This document shows positions 1-5,599 of a DNA stretch of 7,974 nt, piece by piece; position 1 is the first letter of the stretch, and each line of letters starts with the position of its first letter. The notes beneath the pieces are model-generated. The model did no database searches and was not told the DNA's origin. It was given only the letters and a program-made list of their open reading frames with translations. Made by a program: the position numbers and the translations under genes. The stretch spans positions 1-7,974 of the forward strand of contig JACCTM010000137.1 in the NCBI GenBank assembly GCA_013812385.1, written 5' to 3'. This DNA is from Geodermatophilaceae bacterium. Its GTDB lineage: Bacteria > Actinomycetota > Actinomycetes > Mycobacteriales > Geodermatophilaceae.

Positions 1-993
1 GTGACCGACGGCAGTGCCGTACTCGGGCTCGGCAATCTAGGACCCGGACCTGCGCTGCCGGTGATGGAGGGAAAAGCGGCGCTGTTCGAGCGGTTTGCCG
101 ACATCGACGCCTGGCCGATCTGTCTGGACACCCAGGACACCGACGAGATCGTACGCACAGTCGAGATCATTGCTCCGGTCTTCGGCGGCATCAACCTTGA
201 AGACATCGCTGCGCCAAGATGTTTCGAGATCGAGCGGCGCCTTCGCGCGTCGTTGTCGATTCCGGTCTTCCACGACGACCAGCACGGTACGGCGATCGTC
301 GTACTGGCGGCGCTGACCAACGCACTTCGGGTGGTGGGCAAGGAACTCGGGTCGGTGAAGATCGTGGTGGCCGGTGCAGGAGCGGCGGGTACGGCGATCG
401 TGACGCTGCTGCTGGCCGCCGGGGTCACTGACGTCCTGGTCTGGGACCGCACCGGCATCTTGTCCCGAGACGACGACCGGCTGTCCCCGACCATGCTGGA
501 GTTGGCGCAGCGGACGAACCCGGCGAATCAGCGCGGCAAACTGGCCGACGCCCTGGTCGGAGCTGATGTCTTCATCGGGGTCAGTGCCGGAAATGTGCTG
601 CCGGCAACGGCTTTGGACGTTATGGCCGAGGGCGCAGTGATCTTCCCGCTGGCCAACCCGACTCCGGATATTGATCCGGTCGCGGCCCGGCCGTACGCCG
701 CGGTCATCGCATCAGGCCGATCCGACCTGCCCAACCAGATTAACAACGTGCTGGCCTTTCCCGGGGTCTTCCGCGGTCTGCTGGACGCCCGGGCGACCGA
801 GATCAGTTCGCAGATGCTCCTTTCAGCCGCACACGCCCTGGCCGCGGTCGTGACCGACGATCAACTCAACGCCAGCTACATCGTGCCGAGTGTGTTCGAC
901 TCCGCCGTACACAAGGCGGTTGCCGGTGCCGTCGCCGAAGCGGCCCGCGCTACCGCGGCAGTGGTCGCCGGCCCCGCTGACCCGAACACCTGA
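1..993 (+). CDS. Malic enzyme, NAD(P)-dependent (5' end outside window)
   Basis: Oxidative decarboxylation of malate to pyruvate and CO2 with reduction of NAD(P), in the cytoplasm. The visible 330 residues carry the family hallmarks: VTDGSAVLGLGNLG at residues 1-14, PVMEGKA at 20-26 with the presumed catalytic Lys25, the metal-binding Glu68-Asp69 in GGINLEDIAAPR, FHDDQHGT at 90-97, the Rossmann glycine motif GAGAAG at 125-130, FPLANPTPD at 215-223 and the C-terminal DLPNQINNVLAFPGVFRG. The GTG at base 1 is almost certainly an internal valine: VTDG(S/T)AVLGLG lies inside all members, and the N-terminal part with the catalytic tyrosine is missing, so the gene starts upstream. Bacterial single-domain malic enzymes are usually about 390-480 residues, so perhaps 80-130 residues are off the edge. 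No phosphotransacetylase-like extension follows; the stop is TGA at 991-993. Cofactor preference cannot be settled from what is visible. Pyruvate metabolism fits loosely with the carboxylate transporters further on, but no operon link is shown. Confidence 0.96.
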   Translation: MTDGSAVLGLGNLGPGPALPVMEGKAALFERFADIDAWPICLDTQDTDEIVRTVEIIAPVFGGINLEDIAAPRCFEIERRLRASLSIPVFHDDQHGTAIVVLAALTNALRVVGKELGSVKIVVAGAGAAGTAIVTLLLAAGVTDVLVWDRTGILSRDDDRLSPTMLELAQRTNPANQRGKLADALVGADVFIGVSAGNVLPATALDVMAEGAVIFPLANPTPDIDPVAARPYAAVIASGRSDLPNQINNVLAFPGVFRGLLDARATEISSQMLLSAAHALAAVVTDDQLNASYIVPSVFDSAVHKAVAGAVAEAARATAAVVAGPADPNT

Positions 994-1009
994 GCCGCCG
1001 CCCCTTTCG

Positions 1010-1027
1010 CCGTTATGCGCATAACGG
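1010..1027. promoter_or_regulatory. Perfect 18-bp palindrome before the DNA glycosylase gene
   Basis: CCGTTATGCGCATAACGG is identical to its own reverse complement with no central gap. It sits in the 52-bp gap between the malic enzyme stop and the glycosylase ATG, ending 18 bases before that ATG. Its A/T-rich half-sites stand out from the local GC-rich background. A gapless dyad is the usual form of an operator for a dimeric repressor. As RNA it could fold only as a 7-bp stem with a GCGC loop and no U-tract follows, so a terminator is less likely. A weak -10-like CAGAAT at 1033-1038 lies just downstream, which would put the dyad over the -35 region and give a leaderless or nearly leaderless mRNA. 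I cannot name the regulator. Confidence 0.6.
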
Positions 1028-1045
1028 TCAGGCAGAATCGAGCCG

Positions 1046-1930
1046 ATGCCGGAACTGCCTGAGGTCGAAGCCCTCGCCCATCACCTCCGTACCGAGGCCG
1101 TGGGTCGGGTCGTCACGCGCCTGGATCTCGCCGAGATCGCGGCGATCAAGACCTTCGACCCTCCGCACACCTCGCTCGCCGGCCTGGAGATCACCGGAGC
1201 GTCTCGGCACGGCAAGTTCCTCGACCTCGACGTCAGCGGTCTGCATCTGATCGTGCATCTGGCGCGTGGCGGGTGGTTGCACTGGCGCAAGGACATGCCC
1301 GCCGCTCCACCTCGGCCCGGGAAGGGTCCGCTGGCGATGCGGGTACACCTAGCCGAACGGGACGGCTCCGACGAACGACCGTCGGCGGGAGCAGGTTTCG
1401 ACCTCACCGAAGCCGGGACCCGCAAGGGCCTGTCGATCTACGTCGTACGAGACCCTGCTCATGTGCCCGGCATCGCCCGGCTCGGCCCCGACGCGCTTTC
1501 GCTGACCGAGACCGAACTCGCGGCGTTGCTCGCGCAGCGGCGGGTCCAGCTGAAGGGTGCGCTGACCGACCAGCGGGTGATGGCCGGCATCGGCAACGCG
1601 TACTCCGACGAGATCCTGCACACCGCGAAACTGTCGCCGTTCAAGATGACCGACCGGCTCGACGCGGCCGAAGTGGCGCGCTTGCACGCGGCGCTACAGG
1701 AGGAACTCAACGACGCGGTGAACCGCTCGATCGGGCAGGGCGCGGCGACGCTGAAGTCGGAGAAACGGTCGGGACTGAGGGTGCACGCGCGTACCGGCCT
1801 GCCCTGCCCGGTCTGCTGCGACACGATCCGCGAGGTGTCCTTCGCCGACAACTCGCTGCAGTACTGCGCGACGTGCCAGACCGGCGGCAAACCGCTGGCT
1901 GACCGGCGGATGTCCAAGCTCCTGCGCTGA
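1046..1930 (+). CDS. Fpg/Nei-family DNA glycosylase, divergent actinobacterial subfamily
   Basis: Base-excision repair enzyme expected to remove damaged bases and cleave the resulting abasic site by beta/delta elimination. The 294-residue product starts MPELPEVE, giving the catalytic N-terminal Pro2 and Glu3 after Met removal. Lys57 (RHGKF) matches the conserved Fpg lysine. QLKGALTDQRVMAGIGN at 169-185 holds the conserved Lys170 and Asn184 of the helix-two-turn-helix. A C-terminal zinc finger has Cys254, Cys257, Cys274 and Cys277 (C-x2-C-x16-C-x2-C). Three positions differ from classical MutM: the void-filling Met of HLGMSG is Arg74 (HLARGGW), the DPRRFG loop is replaced by EAGTRKG at 122-128, and the zinc-finger arginine (five residues before the third Cys) is Asn269 in ADNSLQYC. 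I recall SFAD.SLQYC as characteristic of an actinobacterial subfamily, so these are probably lineage features and not damage. The ATG at 1046 is fixed by the need for Pro2. Substrate range is unknown; it should not be called mutM without testing. Confidence 0.93.
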   Translation: MPELPEVEALAHHLRTEAVGRVVTRLDLAEIAAIKTFDPPHTSLAGLEITGASRHGKFLDLDVSGLHLIVHLARGGWLHWRKDMPAAPPRPGKGPLAMRVHLAERDGSDERPSAGAGFDLTEAGTRKGLSIYVVRDPAHVPGIARLGPDALSLTETELAALLAQRRVQLKGALTDQRVMAGIGNAYSDEILHTAKLSPFKMTDRLDAAEVARLHAALQEELNDAVNRSIGQGAATLKSEKRSGLRVHARTGLPCPVCCDTIREVSFADNSLQYCATCQTGGKPLADRRMSKLLR

Positions 1931-1945
1931 GCCCGGTCCCGCTCG

Positions 1946-3079
1946 CTATGCGCGGGTCAGGGCGGTCCACCAGTCATCGATCGGTGGCGGTTCGGCGTTT
2001 GTGATCCGCTGGCCCGGCCGGGGTAAAGCCAGCGGGATATCGGCTGCGGCGGCGGCGACCGTCAGTCGCTGCACCGGCTCGGCCCAGGCATGGAAGCCCA
2101 GGTTGAAGGTCGCCCAGTGAATGGGCAACAGGACGTCGGCGCCCAGGTCACGGTGGGCCTGGACCGCCTCTTCGGGGGTCATGTGAATATGCGGCCACTG
2201 ATCCCCGTACGCACCGATCGGCAGCAGCGTGAGCGCGAACGGGCCGTGCTCACGCCCGATCTCGGCGAAGCCGGTGGTGTAACCGGTGTCCCCACCGAAG
2301 TACACCCGATACTGAGGTCCGCGAATCACCCAGGACGCCCACAGTGTGTTGTCGCGGGTGAAGAGTCGTCCGGAGAAGTGCCGGGCCTGTGTGCAGGTCA
2401 ACCGCAGCGCCCCGACGGTCGTGTGCTGTCCCCAGTCCAGTTCAATCACGCGATCCTGCGGGATGCCCCACCGGCGAAAGTGCGCGCCAATACCGAGTGG
2501 CACGACGAAGGGCGCGGTCTGGGTACGGACCAGGCTGCGAACCGTCGGCAGGTCCAGATGGTCGTAGTGATCGTGGGAGATCAGGATCGCGTCGACCGCG
2601 GGCAGTTCCTCGATCGGAACCGGCACGGGATGCATCCGGCGGGGACCGACCAGCGGTGACGGGGAGACCCGATGCCCCCAGACCGGGTCGAGCAGCACCC
2701 GCTGGCCATCGACCTCGACCAGGGCGCTGGAATGGCCGTACCAGGTTGCCGCCAGATCAGCGGCCGCCTCGGGCACCCTGCCGGATCGGGCGAGTGGCAC
2801 CTGTCCGTGCGGCCGGCCACGATCGCCCCGGCTCAGGACCTGGCGCAGGATCGAGGCGCCGGTGCCCGGTGGCAGCACCGGGCTCGACTCGGCGTTGACG
2901 AACTTGCCGTCTTGGAACTGCGGTGATCCGGTGGCGGCGGCTCGCAGCGCCCCCGGTCGGGCCCCGAGTGCCACCGGAAGGCCCCAGGCGGCCCGGGTCA
3001 CCCAGGTGGTCGCCGCGCCCAAGGCAACCGCGCCGCCCGTACGAACGATCGTTCTCGCCGGACCGCTGACAATGCTCAC
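1946..3079 (-). CDS. Metallo-beta-lactamase-fold hydrolase, NAPE-PLD-like
   Basis: Zinc-dependent hydrolase of 377 residues. The metal site is complete: His169, His171, Asp173 and His174 in SHDHYDHLD, His234 in QARHFSGR, Asp264 in GGDTGY and His321 in PIHWATF. The early motif PQFQDGKFVN (residues 53-62), the end-of-strand DPVWGHRVSPSP and the pattern PIGAYGDQW...MTPEEAVQAH are those of the bacterial proteins related to N-acyl-phosphatidylethanolamine phospholipase D and UlaG-type enzymes. The native substrate cannot be read from sequence; phospholipid-like phosphodiesters are one possibility. The N-terminus (about 11-40) is weakly hydrophobic, rich in Ala, Gly and Val, and may be a membrane-associating or poorly cleaved signal segment. 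The start is GTG at 3077-3079; the nearest purine-rich box (AGGAG in the minus direction) is about 15 bases away, so the start is less certain. The gene converges on the glycosylase gene (15 bp gap) and diverges from the kinase gene. No functional link to either neighbour is evident. Confidence 0.92.
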   Translation of the reverse strand: MSIVSGPARTIVRTGGAVALGAATTWVTRAAWGLPVALGARPGALRAAATGSPQFQDGKFVNAESSPVLPPGTGASILRQVLSRGDRGRPHGQVPLARSGRVPEAAADLAATWYGHSSALVEVDGQRVLLDPVWGHRVSPSPLVGPRRMHPVPVPIEELPAVDAILISHDHYDHLDLPTVRSLVRTQTAPFVVPLGIGAHFRRWGIPQDRVIELDWGQHTTVGALRLTCTQARHFSGRLFTRDNTLWASWVIRGPQYRVYFGGDTGYTTGFAEIGREHGPFALTLLPIGAYGDQWPHIHMTPEEAVQAHRDLGADVLLPIHWATFNLGFHAWAEPVQRLTVAAAAADIPLALPRPGQRITNAEPPPIDDWWTALTRA

Positions 3080-3110
3080 CGCACCAGCGTGCCACTCCTG
3101 TGCCGCGGTT

Positions 3111-3127
3111 CCCCGCGCTCGGCGGGG
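3111..3127 (+). promoter_or_regulatory. GC hairpin in the divergent region before the kinase gene
   Basis: CCCCGC (3111-3116) and GCGGGG (3122-3127) form a perfect 6-bp stem with a 5-base loop, extendable by a T:G wobble and a T:A pair. It lies between the divergently read hydrolase and kinase genes. Its right arm overlaps a purine-rich GGGGGAG at 3124-3130 that could serve a GTG at 3136, so folding would hide that site. It could be a 5' leader structure or simply a by-product of high GC; promoters for both genes must lie nearby but I see no convincing -35/-10 pair. Confidence 0.3.
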
Positions 3128-3155
3128 GAGCCGGGGTGGTTACGGCGGCTGCGCT

Positions 3156-3161
3156 GAGGGA
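3156..3161 (+). promoter_or_regulatory. Ribosome binding site favouring the GTG start at 3172
   Basis: GAGGGA lies 10 bases before GTG 3172. A start here gives a short N-terminus leading directly into a membrane helix (METALVGVGL...), the usual form for this kinase group. The competing in-frame GTG at 3136 also has a G-rich box, and a GTG at 3100 has none. Confidence 0.45.
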
Positions 3162-3171
3162 CCATCCACCC

Positions 3172-4359
3172 GTGGAGACGGCGCTGGTCGGAGTTGGCCT
3201 GGTCGTCGTGGCGGCCGCGCTGCTCTGGGGTGTCGTGCGCTACCGCTCGACGCGCGGTTTCTCGAGCACCGAGCAGCGGTTGACCTTCGATGTCCTGCAC
3301 GCGGCAAGTCAGGCCGCACCTCCGTTGCGACTCGGCCTGACCGAGGCCTCGGCCGGCAAGTCGATCCGGTATCTGCGCCAGCTCCTGGGTACGCCCGCGC
3401 TGGCCATCACCAGTGCCGAGGAGGTGCTGGCCTGGGAGGGTATCGGCGCCCATCACCGGGACACGGTCATGGCGCTGGCCGCTGGCGTTCTGGACTCCGC
3501 ACGCCCCGACGTAGCCAAGGCCGCCGAGATGGCGTGCGAGCAGCCGGATTGTCCGCTGCGCGGTGCGGTGATCGCCCCGGTCACGCTGGAGGGTCAGGTC
3601 GCCGGAGCCCTGGTCGCCCTGACCTGGCAGGAACCGGGTGCCGGCCTGGTCCGCGCCACCCTGGAGACCGCGCGCTGGGTCGGCACCCAACTCGAGCTCG
3701 CCGAACTCGACCAGTCCAGAGCCCGCCTGGCCCGTGCCGAGATCCGGGCGCTGCGGGCCCAGATCAGCCCACACTTCATCTACAACGCGCTTGGGGCGAT
3801 CGGCTCCTTCGTCCGTACCGATCCCGACCGGGCCCGTGAGCTGCTGTTGGAGTTCGCCGAGTTCACCCGCTACAGCTTCCGCCAGTACGGCGAATTCACC
3901 ACGCTGGCCGAGGAATTGGGCAACATCGAGCGATACCTGCTGATCGAACGCGCACGCTTCGGCGATCGGCTGCAGGTGACCCTGCGCATCGCCCCGGAGG
4001 TGCTGCCCGTCGCCGTACCGTTCCTGACCCTGCAGCCGCTGGTCGAGAACGCGGTACGCCACGGCCTGGCCGACAAACCGGGGGTCGGCACCATCGCGAT
4101 CCGCGCGGAGGATGCCGGCGCGCAGTGTCTGATCACGGTCGAGGACGACGGCGTCGGTATGGATCCGGCTCGGCTGCGCGAACTGACCGTGGAGGATGGC
4201 GGCGACGGCCGGGAACACGTCGGGCTGGGCAACGTCGACGATCGGCTTCGCTCGGTCTTCGGGAACGACTACGGGCTGGTGGTCGAGACCGCGCCCGGGG
4301 CCGGTACGAAGGTGAGCCTGCGGATCCCGAAGTTCCACGCCGGCGTACGAGCCGGCTGA
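3172..4359 (+). CDS. LytS/YehU-type sensor histidine kinase
   Basis: Membrane sensor kinase of 395 residues that autophosphorylates and passes phosphate to a response regulator, here surely the LytTR protein next door. Order: a single transmembrane helix at about 3-23; a GAF-like sensor region at about 35-175 containing CPLRGAVIAPV, a motif shared with LytS-family sensors; a short helical linker at 176-196; the His_kinase domain with ALRAQISPHFIYNAL and phospho-acceptor His201; the HATPase with LVENAVRHGL (Asn293), EDDGVGMDP (Asp326, Gly327, Gly329) and GLGNVDDRL (Gly351-Asn354). Having one helix, it lacks the multi-helix 5TM-Lyt sensor of LytS, so the signal is likely read by the GAF-like region in the cytoplasm or through a partner protein, possibly the adjacent symporter (inference). 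Cys122 and Cys127 lie close together and could be redox or ligand residues. The start was chosen for its Shine-Dalgarno box at 3156; GTG 3136 would add 12 residues. An 83-bp gap with hairpins separates it from the regulator. Confidence 0.93.
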   Translation: METALVGVGLVVVAAALLWGVVRYRSTRGFSSTEQRLTFDVLHAASQAAPPLRLGLTEASAGKSIRYLRQLLGTPALAITSAEEVLAWEGIGAHHRDTVMALAAGVLDSARPDVAKAAEMACEQPDCPLRGAVIAPVTLEGQVAGALVALTWQEPGAGLVRATLETARWVGTQLELAELDQSRARLARAEIRALRAQISPHFIYNALGAIGSFVRTDPDRARELLLEFAEFTRYSFRQYGEFTTLAEELGNIERYLLIERARFGDRLQVTLRIAPEVLPVAVPFLTLQPLVENAVRHGLADKPGVGTIAIRAEDAGAQCLITVEDDGVGMDPARLRELTVEDGGDGREHVGLGNVDDRLRSVFGNDYGLVVETAPGAGTKVSLRIPKFHAGVRAG

Positions 4360-4365
4360 GCTGAG

Positions 4366-4401
4366 CCGGGCGCCCTTCGCGGCGCGTGCGCCCGGAAGGG
4401 C
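4366..4401 (+). promoter_or_regulatory. Overlapping alternative hairpins between kinase and regulator genes
   Basis: Two perfect inverted repeats share bases, so their RNA hairpins exclude each other. One pairs CCGGGCGC (4366-4373) with GCGCCCGG (4388-4395), an 8-bp stem. The other pairs GCCCTTC (4372-4378) with GAAGGGC (4395-4401), a 7-bp stem that also encloses GGCG/CGCC (4381-4384 with 4389-4392). They fill the gap after the kinase stop and end 26 bases before the regulator's ribosome site. There is no U-tract. A partial terminator, an mRNA processing or stability element, or an attenuator would all fit. The structures are seen; function is inferred. Confidence 0.45.
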
Positions 4402-4427
4402 GGTGTCGCTTACTGTCCACGCAGGAC

Positions 4428-4435
4428 GGAGGAGG
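4428..4435 (+). promoter_or_regulatory. Strong ribosome binding site of the response regulator
   Basis: GGAGGAGG sits 7 bases before GTG 4443 and fixes that codon as the start. It rules out the longer open frame back to 4386 and makes the in-frame ATG at 4455 less likely. It is the best Shine-Dalgarno sequence in the window, which suggests the regulator is translated independently of the kinase. Confidence 0.75.
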
Positions 4436-4442
4436 TGGCAAG

Positions 4443-5195
4443 GTGACGACGACCATGCGCGTCCTTGCGGTCGACGACGAGCCGCCGGCTCTGGACGAGC
4501 TGGCCTTTCTGCTCCGCTCGCACCCCGCGATCTCGGCAGTCGTGACGGCCAACAACGCCAGCGACGCCTTGCGCGCCATGCAGGACGGCGGTCCGCACGA
4601 GCCCGGATTCGACGTCGTGCTGCTCGACATCCGGATGCCTGGCCTGGACGGTCTGGAACTGGCCAAGGTGCTGGTGAACTTTGCGCGTCCCCCGGCGGTG
4701 GTCTTCGTGACCGCCCACGACGACCGGGCGGTCGACGCGTACGACCTCGGGGCGGTGGACTACCTGCTCAAGCCGGTACGCGCCGATCGGCTCGACGAAT
4801 CCCTGCGCCGCGTCATGCTGCTCCGGGATGCCGCGTCGGCCACACCGGAGGACGAGGTGATCCCGGTCGAACTGGCCGGAATCACCACGATGCTGACCCG
4901 CTCGTCGGTGCACTGGGTCGAGGCCCAGGGAGACTATGCGCGACTGCACACAAGGGACGACAGCCATCTTGTACGGATTCCACTGTCTACATTGGAGAGT
5001 CGGTGGTCTGAGGCCGGATTCGTTCGGATCCACCGCTCGTACCTGGTTGCGCTGCGGCTGATCACGCAACTCCGATTGACCCCGAGCGGGTACGTCGTGA
5101 TTGTCGACAACCGCGAACTCCCGGTCAGCCGCCGGCACACTCGCGAACTCAAGGACCGTCTCGTCCGTACCGCCAAAGCCGGATGGACTCGCTAG
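4443..5195 (+). CDS. LytTR-family response regulator
   Basis: DNA-binding response regulator of 250 residues, the expected partner of the upstream kinase. The receiver domain covers about 5-125: acidic pair Asp11-Asp12 in AVDDEPPAL, phospho-acceptor Asp62 in VVLLDIRMPGLDG, Thr90 in VFVTAHD and Lys110 in VDYLLKPV. The C-terminal LytTR domain covers about 140-245, with VHWVEAQGDYARLHT (156-170), FVRIHRSYLV (193-202) and ELPVSRRHTRELKDRL near the end, all standard for AgrA/LytR/BtsR-type regulators. LytTR proteins bind paired direct repeats as dimers and often activate membrane protein genes. The stop codon lies inside the next gene (13-base overlap at 5183-5195), so the regulator and small membrane protein are cotranscribed and probably translationally coupled. 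Candidate targets are the symporter block itself and the second symporter unit after 7330; I could not identify convincing paired repeats by eye. Confidence 0.95.
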   Translation: MTTTMRVLAVDDEPPALDELAFLLRSHPAISAVVTANNASDALRAMQDGGPHEPGFDVVLLDIRMPGLDGLELAKVLVNFARPPAVVFVTAHDDRAVDAYDLGAVDYLLKPVRADRLDESLRRVMLLRDAASATPEDEVIPVELAGITTMLTRSSVHWVEAQGDYARLHTRDDSHLVRIPLSTLESRWSEAGFVRIHRSYLVALRLITQLRLTPSGYVVIVDNRELPVSRRHTRELKDRLVRTAKAGWTR

Positions 5196-5599
5196 AAGCC
5201 GACGGCGGGCCGGCTCCTCGCCGGGTCCGGGTCGATCTCGCCGGCCGAGCGGTGCGGCGGGCCTCGTACTCCCGGCAGGAACTCGAGGAGCAGACCCAGG
5301 TCGGTGAGGTGCTGATCCGGGGCCTGGTCCGCGCCCAACTGGCCCTGGCGCTGAGCCTGGCCGGGGTGGTGATCCTGCTGCTGGGCACCCTGCCGATCGC
5401 GTTTGCGCTGTTCCCCGCGCTGGGCGATGTGTACGTCCTGGGGCTGCGGTTGCCTTGGCTACTGCTCGGTATCCTCGCCTATCCGCTGCTCTACGTCGTC
5501 GGCTGGTTGCACGTACGTCAGGCCGAGCGGATCGAGGACGACTTCAGCAAAGCCGTCGGACCCACCCAGGACCCCGAGACGAACGGGCCGTGGCAGTGA
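5183..5599 (+). CDS. Small two-helix membrane protein, probable symporter small subunit (DUF485-like)
   Basis: 138 residues: a charged cytoplasmic N-terminus (1-50, several Arg and the acidic stretch RQELEEQTQVGE), a first helix at about 52-77, a second at about 86-110, then the motif HVRQAERIEDDF (110-121) and a short polar tail. This layout matches the small proteins found beside sodium:solute symporters (DUF485 and DUF4212 types). The segment right after helix 2 resembles the bona fide DUF485 protein at 7575 (YVRHASKNTD). I therefore read it as an accessory subunit of the following symporter; no enzymatic role is suggested. It overlaps the regulator stop by 13 bases and the symporter start by 4 (or 10) bases. 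No good Shine-Dalgarno precedes ATG 5183, which fits coupling to translation of the regulator. Alternative: a membrane anchor linking transporter and kinase. Family membership is inferred from layout and a short motif only. Confidence 0.8.
   Translation: MDSLEADGGPAPRRVRVDLAGRAVRRASYSRQELEEQTQVGEVLIRGLVRAQLALALSLAGVVILLLGTLPIAFALFPALGDVYVLGLRLPWLLLGILAYPLLYVVGWLHVRQAERIEDDFSKAVGPTQDPETNGPWQ

Noticed and set aside
1..3. GTG at base 1 as the true start of the malic enzyme
   Set aside because: It is the valine of a strictly conserved internal motif, and the essential N-terminal part of the enzyme would be missing.
1459..1917. 152-codon minus-strand frame opposite the glycosylase
   Set aside because: It is Ser/Arg/Ala-rich without motifs and covers the zinc finger and helix-two-turn-helix coding region of a well-supported gene.
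1938..1956. Short stem CCCGC/GCGGG between the convergent genes as a terminator
   Set aside because: Five base pairs with a nine-base loop and no U-tract are expected by chance in DNA this GC-rich.
2389..2898. Plus-strand frames of 169 and 189 codons opposite the hydrolase
   Set aside because: The minus strand has a complete metal-binding set for a known fold; the plus frames are Pro/Arg-rich shadows.
3076..4338. 420-codon open frame on the minus strand opposite the kinase
   Set aside because: The plus strand here encodes a complete kinase with H, N and G boxes in order; the minus frame has low-complexity, Gln/Gly/Arg-rich sequence and no recognisable motif. It is a GC-driven shadow.
5455..5595. 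Upstream extension of the symporter frame
   Set aside because: The extra 45 or so residues are Arg-rich and lie inside the small membrane protein gene in another frame; the GTGA overlap at 5596 is a much better start.
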